Part shown: piece by piece, positions 43,541 through 54,828 of the stretch
Position numbering within the stretch: the stretch's first letter is position 1
Layout of the letters: every line of letters begins with the position of its first letter
Source of the DNA: Sacculina carcini
Lineage: Eukaryota > Arthropoda > Thecostraca > Sacculinidae
Length of the DNA: 64,000 nucleotides
Direction: 5' to 3'
Assembly (NCBI GenBank): GCA_916048095.2
Contig: OU696572.1
Coordinates: 7,405,454-7,469,453 of the forward strand
The notes under the pieces: generated by a model
Told to the model about the DNA's origin: nothing
Databases searched by the model: none
The model's input: the letters and a program-made list of their open reading frames with translations, nothing else
Position numbers and translations under genes: made by a program

Positions 43541-44550
43541 TGAGATGCGTCCTGAAGATGGAAAATGTCTAAATCTTGTGATCTTGCGATGCTAGAGCGA
43601 ATAAAACTTTTGCAGCTCCCAGTATAAACCAATGCCTCCGTTTCGATATTCTTGTTGAGCTTAATAGGCGTCACAGTTGAACGTACACTGTGCAAAGCAG
43701 ACTTTACCGAAGACGTTGCTGCTATCATGGCTCCAGCGCTGGTGGATGCTGTCGCTGCCGAAGTCGGAGAACATTGCAACGTCCTTCTCTTTTGTGACCT
43801 GCATACGCGAGCGTAATGACCAATTTTCTGACATTTGGCACACGCTGCGCTTCGCGCTGGACACACCGATCGAGGGTGAGTCCGCCCACCACAGAAAGAG
43901 CACCGTTGAATCTGAGCAGCCGCGGCGTAATCCTGTGAATCAGAAACAACACTCACTTTTTCTTCAACATTGTTGTCATCAACACGTGTTCGATGCGTAG
44001 CAGCAGCAGCTGTTATAGATTCATCTACATAGCAAGCTAACTGCGCCATCTCCAAGGCTCTCACTTGTTCTATCGCTGAAGTGAGGCTCAACGACAAATT
44101 TTCCAACAACCTTTGTCTTATGGCGCTTGACGTGATTCCCGCAATAAAAGCGTCGCGAATCGCTAGCTCCTCAGCCTGTTGGGCCGTATAGTCCTTAAAA
44201 CCACAATCAGCAGCATGACTCCTCAGTCTGTCAACGAATGAATCGAGCGATTCTCCACTTGTCTGTTTGCATACAGCCAGTTTGTATCGCGCAAACACTT
44301 CACTTTTAGGTTTAACGAACCTTGACTTAAGAAGAGTGATCGCTGTACCGTAACCCTGTGCGTTCTTTATGATCTTGTACAGTTTACAGTTCACATGCAC
44401 CCGTAGAAATGACTTTATATCTGTATTCAACTCAGGATTTATGGCAGAGCAGAACGCCTCAAAATTATCATGCCACATAGCCCATTCATCTTCAGCATCG
44501 GCTGATTCTGGATCAATGTCCAGCTGTGACGGGCGGAGGAACTTATCCAT
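43510..44550 (-). CDS. Element G gag
   Basis: A 346-codon minus-strand frame, MDKFLRPSQLDIDPESADAE. A capsid-like part has DEWAMWHDNFEAFC, ITLLKSRFVKPKSEVFARYKL and GESLDSFVDRLRSHAADCGF, then QQAEELAIRDAFIAGI, the widespread gypsy gag segment. Two zinc knuckles follow (CSFCGGRTHPRSVC and CAKCQKIGHYARVC), then a serine/threonine-rich tail leading towards the protease. Overlap with pol suggests frameshift or read-through expression as in related elements. Fossil part. Confidence 0.87.
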   Translation of the reverse strand: MDKFLRPSQLDIDPESADAEDEWAMWHDNFEAFCSAINPELNTDIKSFLRVHVNCKLYKIIKNAQGYGTAITLLKSRFVKPKSEVFARYKLAVCKQTSGESLDSFVDRLRSHAADCGFKDYTAQQAEELAIRDAFIAGITSSAIRQRLLENLSLSLTSAIEQVRALEMAQLACYVDESITAAAATHRTRVDDNNVEEKVSVVSDSQDYAAAAQIQRCSFCGGRTHPRSVCPARSAACAKCQKIGHYARVCRSQKRRTLQCSPTSAATASTSAGAMIAATSSVKSALHSVRSTVTPIKLNKNIETEALVYTGSCKSFIRSSIARSQDLDIFHLQDASQWRLLHDMWI

Positions 44551-44599
44551 AATCTATGGAAGAAGTTGTCTAATCAAATCGTTTTTTAAATATATTGTT

Positions 44600-44972
44600 A
44601 CTAGTATATAAGCCCGCCCGTTGTGCGGAGCAATTCATAACATGAAATTCATATTCAATTCATAAAAAATATGATAAATTTAAAATGAAATAGGGTACAT
44701 TCATAAAAATATTAATCAATTGAAAATTCTAAGTTTAATTATTTTTATTTCTACTAAATATTTCCCCTCGGTCCGCCTTAGTCATTTTTACACCCGCCCG
44801 TCGTGCTGAATAATTCAGAACTCGAACACGATCCGTTCTGGATCTTGAAGTCAAATCCATTGGTTTTGTGTATGGATCAATTCTACAGGGGAAATTGAAC
44901 GTTCTATTGTCTATAGTTGCTGCCCGCGGAGCATTTATATTTAGAAAAAAATTACTTTTTTTTAAATGAACC
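44600..44972. repeat. Left end of AT-rich repeat array with GC-rich core
   Basis: Two cores resembling CCCGCCCGTTGTGCGG (44613 and 44793), each followed by aaTTCAtaa or aaTTCAGAA and an AT-rich tail. The array continues right of element E (from 49530), so E inserted into it. GAACC at 44968-44972 is the left target duplication of E. Confidence 0.8.
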
Positions 44973-45435
44973 TGTGATGAAATGTATTGTAATGAGAAAT
45001 AACGAAGGCACAAACAACAACAATATGGTTTCACAATACACCTACACGCCCGTGCAGACAAGTCACTCATTACTCCCCCGAGAACCACTTCACATTAAAC
45101 GCAGTAACACCCACACGACACCATCTCATGCACGACACTCCCGATTCATGATCATATCGCTCCGCAATAAGCATACACACAGACATACATACACATACAT
45201 ATACACACACACTGCACGCGCCACTTCCTCGACCGAATAAGGCAGCTGCAATTCACATATCGTTGCACCCGTACAACATTGACGCAGGGGGCGCAACTAC
45301 TTGAAACCGCATCGCCCGCACTGCCTAGTGCACTGCCACGTGCAGGCTCGCTCAAAACTACAATACTCGCATATACACAAATAATGCACAACGAAAGATA
45401 CACAAATGTTTATATATACACACCACAAAACCACA
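44973..45435 (-). repeat. Element E 3' LTR
   Basis: 463 bp, matches 49062-49524, with CA-rich stretches around 45175-45210. Confidence 0.92.
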
Positions 45436-45454
45436 CCCCCTCCTGATCTCAAGA

Positions 45455-47767
45455 TCACTTTGCAACATAGGTGTCCATCCAAACTGGAGTCCGCCGCTCT
45501 CTTCCGGATGGTCTAGGAAGTTGTTCTGTCGGTGAGTCCACTGTTGAAAGCCGAACTTTATCGAAACGTTCACCCTCCTCGTCTGGTGGGACTTGCACAG
45601 GCCGAATATCCAAGAAATGGCGCGGAATGCCATTCACCGAAATGTTATTGGGTGAATGAACATCAGTCACAACGCCCCGAGTCCACTGCGAAGTACATCG
45701 TGCATCCGCCGGCTTCACCCATACTTCTTCACCAATGCGAACGGAGCTGTCTTCACAGTGGTCAATAGCAACACCATCAACAATTGTTGTGTTACGCCAG
45801 TCGTAGCTATACACGTTACGATGAGGCACCGAAGAATCATCAGTACCAAACCTCGGCGACATGTTGTACCAGTATGCCGCGGTAGTTGGTAGAACACAAC
45901 TTCTTTCAGCCAATGCCTTTATATAGCGATGATGTCGCTCGACAATCCCATTACCGCTGGGGCGGTACGCAGCGCGAAAATACGGCTTCACTTTCCACCG
46001 CTCCAACAGTTCTCGCATCTCCTGCGAACGAAACGCCCGCCCGTTGTCCATCAGCAGCTCATGCGGCGGTCCTCGCTCACGAAATATTTCGTCCAGGTGC
46101 GTGCATACTTGTTGAGACGTCTCAGATCGTATTTCCCTCCAAATTGCGAACCTCCCTGGTCCACTGTCCACAACTGTCAAATATTCCCGATGGCGGTAAT
46201 GGGTGATGTCAATGGCTAGTCTTTGCCATACTTTGTCCACGCTAAGGTGTCCAGCAACATGAGTCGACGGCGCCGGATCAATTGCCTGACAACGTTCGCA
46301 GCCTCTAACCACTCGCCGCACAGTCTCTCGAGATACACCAGGATCCACTCGCCGAGCCAAATACAAGGTTCTGTCCACACCCATGTGGTGCATGTTATGC
46401 ATCTCTCTGATTTCATCCACAGTCGCTGCACACACATTCTCAGTTGCTTTACGACTACTCGAGAACTTTCCACGCTCAGACAACCACTCTTTTTTCACAA
46501 GTGTCAGCTCGTCAGCTTTGTTCATCGTGGTGGGAACACTCGTAATGCTGACACTCAAACCCAACTCTGTAATTAAATCACTCAGCACTCCTAGTCTTCG
46601 CTTGACCAATATTTCAGCTGCACCCTTCGTACGCACCCTTCTTTCCTGGTTTAGCACTGTGCCCACCCAGCCAGCCACGGCTGCAGAATCCGTGCGAATC
46701 TCGATCTCTACCAACTGCCACTTCACCGCCAGGCTCACGCCTTTCACCACCGCCTCCAATTCCGCTACGTTTATATGGTGCACATCGTCCTTCTTTCGTT
46801 GCCAGGTCGCGTCTTCAGCAATTTCTCCATCGATCTCGACCGCTGCTCCGATCGCCAGGTTACTCGCGTTACACCATACAACTCCCCGCCTTGTATTAGA
46901 CACATGCCATCTACCACCCACTGGGTCGTTCTTCTGCACTCTCTCTACCATTTCAAGCGTCATTTGCAACACGTCCTCAGGAACCATTGCATCCCAGTCC
47001 ACTCCATCAGCTCGGCGCTTTATGTGGCTGCACGCGATCCTCAGCCACCTGGCCACAGGGTAGTGTCCGATCAACTTCCCGCACAAAGAAAACAGTTGAC
47101 GCTTGGTCAGTTGTTCGGTAACATCTGGAATAATGCTGCCTCTGCGGAACAACATACGACCACTATTATCTTTCTGCAGTTTGAGACCCAGAACGGCACT
47201 TTCCTCTATTGACACCGGCTCTTTTGCTTCTAGGCCATATTTACTCAGATGAGCGACAATATCTCTGCTGGACACAACCGATTCGCGTACTATAATATCA
47301 TCTATGTATGAGTCCATGCCTTTGTCGATGACTTCAGATTGACTCAATACTGTACGCACGATACGCGTCATCACTCTGGGTGCCGAGCACAGTCCAAATC
47401 CCAACCGCGTCAAACAGTACACCTTACCGTTATATTTGACAAGCTGATGTTTCCACAATTTTGGCACCACATGTACCTGAAGGTACGCAGCCTTCAGATC
47501 AACCAGGGAGGCGGGCCCATCAATGCGTCTCCACTCGCTCAATTTCTCGCCACAAACATCTATGTAGTCATCGCCCGTATGGCTGCTCACAAACTCGTTC
47601 AGTTCTCGAAAATCGAGCACTGGGCGCACCTTGTTTTTTGTTGGCTGAACCACCGCTAGCAGTGGCAGCACACCCTTGCAATTCGAATTATTCCACGGAA
47701 CAAGAATTCCTTCTGTGATCCAACGCTGAACCTCTGCATCGAATTCATCGCGAATATCATCTGTCAC
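45455..47767 (-). CDS. Element E pol frame (RT, RNase H, integrase)
   Basis: A 770-codon open frame. RT: VRPVLDFRELNEFV, ASLVDLKAAYLQVH, LTRLGFGLCSAPRVM and YIDDIIVR. RNase H: WCNASNLAIGAAVEIDG, NVAELEAVVKGVSLAVKW and IRTDSAAVAGWV, with NKADELT at its end. Integrase zinc domain: MHHMGVDRTLYLARRV and CERCQAIDPA. Core: LAIDITHYRHRE, LLMDNGRAFRSQ and GNGIVERHHRYIKAL. The C-terminal part (IGEEVWVKPAD, SVNGIPRHFLDIRPV) and the tail RRTPVWMDTYV finish near the purine tract. Catalytic residues expected in RT and integrase are visible. Part of the fossil element, but unusually well kept. Confidence 0.92.
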   Translation of the reverse strand: MTDDIRDEFDAEVQRWITEGILVPWNNSNCKGVLPLLAVVQPTKNKVRPVLDFRELNEFVSSHTGDDYIDVCGEKLSEWRRIDGPASLVDLKAAYLQVHVVPKLWKHQLVKYNGKVYCLTRLGFGLCSAPRVMTRIVRTVLSQSEVIDKGMDSYIDDIIVRESVVSSRDIVAHLSKYGLEAKEPVSIEESAVLGLKLQKDNSGRMLFRRGSIIPDVTEQLTKRQLFSLCGKLIGHYPVARWLRIACSHIKRRADGVDWDAMVPEDVLQMTLEMVERVQKNDPVGGRWHVSNTRRGVVWCNASNLAIGAAVEIDGEIAEDATWQRKKDDVHHINVAELEAVVKGVSLAVKWQLVEIEIRTDSAAVAGWVGTVLNQERRVRTKGAAEILVKRRLGVLSDLITELGLSVSITSVPTTMNKADELTLVKKEWLSERGKFSSSRKATENVCAATVDEIREMHNMHHMGVDRTLYLARRVDPGVSRETVRRVVRGCERCQAIDPAPSTHVAGHLSVDKVWQRLAIDITHYRHREYLTVVDSGPGRFAIWREIRSETSQQVCTHLDEIFRERGPPHELLMDNGRAFRSQEMRELLERWKVKPYFRAAYRPSGNGIVERHHRYIKALAERSCVLPTTAAYWYNMSPRFGTDDSSVPHRNVYSYDWRNTTIVDGVAIDHCEDSSVRIGEEVWVKPADARCTSQWTRGVVTDVHSPNNISVNGIPRHFLDIRPVQVPPDEEGERFDKVRLSTVDSPTEQLPRPSGRERRTPVWMDTYVAK

Positions 47768-47794
47768 CGTCTGTTCATAACATCCAACTGATCT

Positions 47795-49061
47795 TCACAA
47801 CCTAGGCTCGTCTCCTGTCACTATCCACTCGATCTCCCACTTATTGCCATCAAAAACAGCAGTGAAATCAGGATCGGTAATTTCTAGCTTCTCATTTGTG
47901 GAGGTATCAACTTCCTCACACTGACCACAAGACACATCACTGCTTGCACTCGCGACACAATTATCTACACCAAATTTCACTTTAGAACCACATACAAAAA
48001 CACCGCCAAGTTTGTCAATAATATTCATCCCAATCACTATGTCTACGTCACCCACAATACTGTCAACAACTACAGCACGCACACTCATTTGCTTACCAGA
48101 CACATCAATATTAATCCAAGCAGTACCCCGACACTTAACTTTCCGCCCATCGAACGCCGTCATCAAACTACTGCCCTCAATATTTTCCACCAAATTAGAA
48201 CGCACAACGGCCCCTGAGCAGCCCGTGTCAACCAAGGCATGCACAGTCTCACCTGACAGTCTCGCTTCGATGATCGGCAGTGTACTTGGCGCCTTCAGTG
48301 AGTCGTCGGAGTGACTGCTGGCGCACCAGTCACTCCTGCACCGTTTCCCTGCCGGCACTGTCTGGAGATATGTCCTCTTTGTCCGCATGTGTAGCATATA
48401 ACGGACTCCCGCCTCGGACAAGCTCGTGACATGTGCGGGCCGCCGCATATGAAGCACCGACCCCTGAATTGCGGACTTCTCCTCTCGCTGTCTGGATGAC
48501 TACGGTCATAGCATGCTGCCGGCGCTGCTGCGGCAGCCGCGACCGGTCCGTCGTTCTTGGTCAGCACACGAGCGTGATTTATTAGCACCGACATTTGCAT
48601 TGTGTGTACGTTCTCCATTCTCTGCAAACTCGATCTGATATGTCTGGGGAAGCCATTCAAGAATTGCAGTCGGCAAATATTGTCCAGTGCTTCTCCGTGA
48701 AAATTCGCCTACCCAGCAAGTCGCCGGATCTCGGTGGCGAAGACATGCACTGATTCACCTTGCGACCTCTTTTCGGACAGCTTACCAAATGCATAAAAAC
48801 GAGTCATCACTGTAGGCTGTTTTCAGGGCACTCTCAATCTTCTCAGCACTCTCCTGATCACACTCGTCCATCTCCAAGAACAACGCCAGAGCATCACCTT
48901 CAAGATGCAGAGAAATAAAGCTGGCGACATCTTCCACCTTCTTCAGTCTGGCTACGAGTCTGGCTTTTTTGAGCCACGCCACGACGTCTTTATCACCATT
49001 GAACGACCGCATTGCACAATCGTTGTTCATCGCTGACATGATGCTGAATGACCGGTTAGCT
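47795..49061 (-). mobile_element. Element E gag and protease region
   Basis: Minus strand. The capsid start CAMRSFNGDKDVVAWLKKARL with FISLHLEGDALALFLEMDE is clearly homologous to element D gag. Two knuckles follow (CFICGGPHMSRAC and CYTCGQRGHISRQC), then the retropepsin active site ALVDTGCSGAVVRS. Fossil region with a few breaks. Confidence 0.83.
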
Positions 49062-49524
49062 TGTGATGAAATGTATTGTAATGAGAAATAACGAAGGCAC
49101 AAACAACAACAATATGGTTTCACAATACACCTGCACGCCCGTGCAGACAAGTCACTCAATACTCCCCCGAGAACCACTTCACATTAAACACAGTAACACC
49201 CACACGACACCATCTCATGCACGACACTCCCGATTCATGATCATATCGCTCCGCAATACGCATACACACAGACATACATACACATACATATACACACACA
49301 CTGCACGAGCCACTTCCTCGAACGAATAAGGCAGCTGCAATTCACATATCGGTGCACCCGTACAACATTGACGAAGGGGGCGCAACTACTTGAAACCGCA
49401 TCGCCCGCACTGCCTAGTGCACTGCCACGTGCAGGCTCGCTCAAAACTACAATACTCGCATATACACAAATAATGCACAACAAAAGATACACAAATGTTT
49501 ATATATACACACCACAAAACCACA
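49062..49524 (-). repeat. Element E 5' LTR
   Basis: 463 bp, TG...CA. An open frame continues from inside it into gag. The sequence after it begins AGCTA rather than TGG. Confidence 0.92.
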
Positions 49525-49529
49525 GAACC

Positions 49530-52500
49530 ATTTGAAAAAATGAACTAAAAATTGGGAACAATTTTTTTTAAACCCGCCCGTCGTGCGGAACAATTCATAC
49601 AATAAATTTCGTATTAAATCCATAAAATATAATGAATACAAATTGAAAAGCAAAAAATGTAACCTATAAATATCTTAACCAATAGAAAAGTCAAAATGTG
49701 AATATTTTTGTTTTAATTTTAAAAAATATTATCCCTCAATCCGCCTTATATATAAATCTGCCCGTCGTGTGGTATATTTCAGAACACGAACACGAAACAA
49801 ACAATGAAAGATGATGAAATATTTTCATCAGAATGTTTCCAAACTATATTTATTACTTAACATCATTCCCCAACATCATTTGCTTAAGTACTATTTTACT
49901 TTTACCGCTATAATATTTATTGCAAAAATTTATATATTTTCCGCTATCATTAATACCCAATATAACCTGAGTCAAACCTACCCAACCCAACCATTCAATC
50001 TTGACCGCACTCAGCCTAGTCTGAGGTGATTCAACTTATTAGTTTGTGATCACAAAATATACTGATTCGATCATAATTTGTAATCAGAAGACTGAGATTA
50101 TCTACCCCAGGGGTCCCAAACACGCGGCCCACCAATACTTTTCTCTCAACCCGCCAATATAGTATCGGAACCAAACTGTAAGGCAGCTAAATTCACATTT
50201 GTTGCATAATGCGATATATTTATACACCATTTAAGTCACATTTACATTAGTGAGTCTGGATCTTGAAGTCAAGCCCGTGAGTTTTGTATATGGATTCATT
50301 CCACACGGTAAAATTGAATGTTTGAACCCACCCGTCGTGCGGAACAATTAATAAAACAAAAGTAATACATATTTAAATGCAAACAGCCAGTCTAATAGAA
50401 AACTCTAAATTGTAAAATCTATACCAATAGAAAATTCCTGTTCTGACTTTGCATATTCTTTTTCTAATAATTGACTACATATTTTTCATTCAACCAGCCT
50501 CATACTTGAGCCCGCCCGTCGTCAGGAATAATTTCGAAATATAAACACAAAATAACAATGATTTTTTTTAGTATATAAATGAATATTTTTCCATAATATT
50601 ATCTCATAATTCCCGGTTAATGCTTCCACTAATGCATCATATTCATACAGTTGTTATTTTTTGGATTACACCGTTATTACAGCCCTTGATATTACAGCCG
50701 ATATTATATTATGCAATCTATATTCTGCTACGTATTATTCCTAATACATATATCATCAGATCGCAAAACATATTCAAAGGTTCACACCATTCTCCAACCT
50801 CATTTGCTTAAGAGCTATTCTACTTTTACCGCTAAAATATTCACATTATCATATACTTCGCTATCATTTATACCCATACCCAGTTAATAATATATAATTA
50901 ATATTCAATTAATAAGAAAATTAGTGCAAATTGAAAAAGAAAAACAAACCCATAGAAAAGATTTAGCCAATATAAAAGTCTAAATATGAAACTTATGTTT
51001 CAATTTAGAAAACATGTTTTTCCACAACCCACCTCATATTTGAAGCTGCCCATATATTATGCAATCTATATTCTGCTACGTATTATTCCTAATACATATA
51101 TCATCAGATCGCAAAACATATTCAAAGGTTCACACCATTCTCCAACCTCATTTGCTTAAGAGCTATTCTACTTTTACCGCTAAAATAATCACATTATCAT
51201 ATACTTCGCTATCATTTATACCCATACCCAGTTAATAATATATAATTAATATTCAATTAATAAGAAAATTAGTGCAAATTGAAAAAGAAAAACAAACCCA
51301 TAGAAAAGATTTAGCCAATATAAAAGTCTAAATATGAAACTTATGTTTCAATTTAGAAAACATGTTTTTCCACAACCCACCTCATATTTGAAGCTGCCCG
51401 TCGTGCGGAATAATTCAGAACTCAAACACGAAACAAACACAAATAAAATTGATTAAAAACGACCAATAGAAAAAGTCAAATTTGTAAATTCTTGTTTTAA
51501 TTATTGACAAAGTTTTTTCCCCCAGCACTGCTCAAATTAACACCCGTCCTTCGTGTGTAGTAATTCAGAAGTGTAACACTATCAAAACAATGAAACTTTC
51601 TGTCATCTCAATAATTCCAGATTTGTGCGTCCGCTAAAACAGCATATTCATATAGTTGGCATTGCATGATATTACAACACATATCCTTATGCAACTTAAG
51701 CTTATGCAACTTGAAATTAAACCAATTAAATTATACAGTAAAATTCAGTAGTTAACTTTGTTCCCAGTAGTATTTTACCCGCCCGTCGGGTAATTGTGAT
51801 TGGGCTTCAGTGAAATTTAATCGGTGTATATTCCTGTGTAATCGCAAGTGCGCATAATAGCTGTCAAATTGGCAATATGTCTTTTTTACTTTACACCGCC
51901 GTAACTTCCTTCAGATACACTTTGGAAAATTACAAATTATACCGTATTGTAGAAAACAAGATTTCTAGCACGATGGTATAATTTATTATACATACATACA
52001 TACATCATAACAATAGAAAAGTCTAAATATTAATGTTTTTATTTTAGATGTGGCAAAATATTTTCCCGCAAACAGCCTCGTATTTAAACCCGCCCGTCGT
52101 GCGGAACTATTAATAAAATATAATGAATCAAAAAGCAAAAAGCTTATCCAATAGGAAAATATGAATGTGTCAATTCTTAATTAAATTATTGACGAAGTTT
52201 TTTCCCTTAACACTGCTCAAATTCATACCCGTCCTTCGTGTGTAGTAATTCAGAAGTGTAATACTATCAAAACAATGCAATTTCTGTCATCTCCATAATT
52301 CCAGATTAATGCTTCCGCTAAAACAGCATATGCATATAGTTGGCATTGCATGATATTACAACCCATATCCTTATGCAACTTAAACGTATGCAACTTGAAA
52401 TTATACCAATTAAATTACACAGTAAAATTCAGTAGTTTTCTTTGTTCCCAGTATCATTTTACCCGCCCGTTGTGCGGGACAATTCATGTGTAAATATTGA

Positions 52501-54828
52501 GGACAATAAAGACTTTCTATTCAGTGTAGTGTAACATTAATTAAACTGTACGCAATAAAACCACACCATCCATGCTTGGAGCTAATATGATGCATTCTTA
52601 ATTGTGATTAGGCTTCAGTGAAATTTAATCGGTGTATATTCCTGTGTAATCGCAAGTGCGCATAATAGCTGTCAAATTGGTTATATGTGCTTTTGAATTT
52701 ACACCGCCGTAACTTCTTTTAGGTACACTTTGGAAAATTACAAATTATACCGTATTGTAAAAAACAAGATTTCTAGCACGATGGTATAATTTATTTTCAT
52801 GTATAACAAATAGTTACTGAGAAATAGTAGATAAATGAATTAATTTTAGTCGCCCGGTGTTCAAGTGTAATTTTGGATGTATTTGAGAATTTTGCCAATT
52901 TTACACGTTTTTGTATCATTTGTGGGTATAAATTATAACTTGTCTTGTAGAATTATCTACACAATAGGACAAAATTATCTACACAATAGTATAGTTTTTA
53001 TAGCTGTATCATTGCTGGTTTATGAGGAATAGATAGCGGAATATTGACCAAAATATTCACGTTTTTTTGTGCTAATTTTGCATTTTTGACTTTGTCATTC
53101 ACACTTCACACCGCCGTAACTTTTTTTAATACACTTAGAAAATTAAAAATTATACCGTGTTGTAGAAAACAAAATTCCCATCATGATTATCCATTTAGAT
53201 GTGTGATAATTAGCTTTTGAGAAATAGATAAAATAGTATAGAAAATTGGACGCGTGGAGCTTAAATAAAATTTTGAATGTAGATTGATTTTTTTTCTATT
53301 TTACATGTTTTATATTCAATTTTCGAGTATGAATTATAATTTGTTGAGTAGAAGAGACAATATTCTACACAGTGGTATAATTTGTATAGCTGTACCATTG
53401 CTGGTTTAGGAGGAGTAGTCTGCAGAATATTGACCAAAATTTTCGAATTTTTCGGGGTTCATTTTGTCTTTTCACCGCTATACTTTTTTTTGTTTAATTT
53501 TTAAAATTCAAAATTTAGCATATCGTGTAGACAAGAACATTTTCAACGTAATGGTATAAATTGTTAGCGGGTAAACCAAGTGGTGGCCGAGTATTAGCTG
53601 ATAGAAAATGGACCAAGGAGGGTGGGAAACACAGACACACACACACACAGACACACAGGGGATCTCTTTTGTATATATAGACTAGCATTAAAACCCGCCC
53701 GTTGTGCGGATAAATTCATAAAATGAAATTCATATTTATAAAAATTGATATTCATAAAAATATTCCAAAAAAATGAAAACTCATAATGTCTTACTCAATA
53801 GAAAAGTCCAATTGTTAATATTTTTATTTTTATTTTACATAATATTTTCCCTCAACCCGCCTCATATATAAAACCACGCATTGTGCGGAATAATTCAAAA
53901 CACAAACACGTAACAAACAATGAAAATTCTAGCATGTAAACCCGCCCGTCCTGCGAAACAATTAATAGTATTAAATTTGTATTCAATTCATAAGAGAAAA
54001 GGAATATGAATTAAAAAAGAGTGGAGTAAACCCATAAAAAAAGTCTAAATTTCTATATTTTCATATTTATTTTCACAAAATTGTTTGCCTAAACCGCCTC
54101 AGATTTATACATGCCCGTCGTGCTGAATAATTCAGAACTCAGACACGAAACAATGAAAAATGACTACACTTTTCCATCATAATGTTTCCAAAATATTTTT
54201 ATAACTTACAATCACCGTCTAGCATTGAAACCCGCCAGTTGTGCGGAGCAATTCATAAAATGAAATTCATATTTAATTCATAAACTTATTGCAAATTAAA
54301 AAAGAAAACAGATATACTCTTTATAATCTTACTCAATTGAAAAGTCTAATTTTAATTATTTTTATTTTTATTTTGACAACATATTTTCCTTTAAACCGCC
54401 TCATATTGAAACCCACCCTTCGTGCTCAACAATTCATAAAATAAAACGCATATTCAATCCATAGAATAAACTGTATAAAAATTAAAAAGCAAAAAATTTA
54501 ACCTGTAAATACGTTCACCAATAAAAACTCTAAATGTGAATATTTTAATTATAAATTTGACAAAATATTATCCCTTAATCCACCTCATATTTAAACCTAC
54601 CCGTCGTGCGGAATAATTCAGAACACTAACACGTACAAAACAATGAAAATTCTAGCATTTAAACCCGCCCGTTGTGCGGAACAATTCATAAAGTTAAATT
54701 CATTTTTAATTAGTAAACATATTGCAAATTAAAAAAGATTATAGTAAATCCATATAAATCCTAATCAATTGAAAAGTCTAAATTTCATTATTTTTTATTG
54801 TTATTTTGACAAAATATTTTCCCTCAAC
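49530..54828. repeat. AT-rich interspersed/tandem repeat array with CCCGCCCGTCGTGCGG-like cores
   Basis: About 18 degenerate cores of the form acCCGCCCGTCGTGCGGAA.AATTCA occur at irregular spacing (near 49573, 49758, 50327, 50511, 51397, 51542, 51779, 52089, 52227, 52462, 53694, 53876, 53941, 54114, 54229, 54410, 54598, 54662). Two flavours alternate. One continues CAATTCATAAAATGAAATTC; the other continues TAATTCAGAAC.C.AACACGAAAC. Most cores are preceded by a tttccctcaaCCCGCCTCATATTT-like lead. Larger blocks also recur: the caccgccgtaactt block at about 51893, 52700 and 53107, and the cagtgaaatttaatcggtg block at about 51805 and 52616. No coding sequence. Spacing is too irregular for a simple satellite. 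Confidence 0.85.
50704..51399. repeat. 348-bp tandem duplication inside the array
   Basis: 50704-51051 and 51052-51399 are the same 348-bp block (tattatgcaatctatattctgc to ttgaagctgccc), with essentially one visible difference. It begins and ends beside a repeat core, which suggests unequal exchange between cores. Confidence 0.93.

Larger units (their letters stand above)
40610..44550 (-). mobile_element. Ty3/gypsy element G, 3' LTR to gag
   Basis: Minus-strand element. The 3' LTR is 40610-40803 (TGTTGTGTAATT to CATACATAACA, 194 bp), preceded by the purine tract GGTGGGGGAGAA (40815-40804). Pol spans about 40890-43540 and gag 43510-44550. No 5' LTR or primer-binding site is found: upstream of gag the sequence passes into the AT-rich repeat array at about 44600. 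The element is therefore incomplete at its 5' end and has a few internal breaks. It inserted in the RT gene of the CR1-like LINE. Confidence 0.88.
44973..49524 (-). mobile_element. Ty3/gypsy-like element E with both LTRs, TSD GAACC
   Basis: Minus-strand element of 4,552 bp with 463-bp LTRs at 44973-45435 (3') and 49062-49524 (5'), TGTGGTTTTG to TTTCATCACA. They are about 98% alike by eye, so the element is young to moderately young. GAACC flanks it at 44968-44972 and 49525-49529. The purine tract GATCAGGAGGGGG precedes the 3' LTR. Parts, high to low: gag with two zinc knuckles, protease, RT, RNase H and full integrase with C-terminal tail. Pol looks whole; the gag/protease side has a few breaks. 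Closest relative in the window is element D. Confidence 0.94.

Noticed and set aside
49530-54828. Regularly recurring GC-rich cores that could suggest a CRISPR-like array
   Set aside because: Spacing is irregular, cores are degenerate, flanks are shared between units, and the window is clearly eukaryotic.
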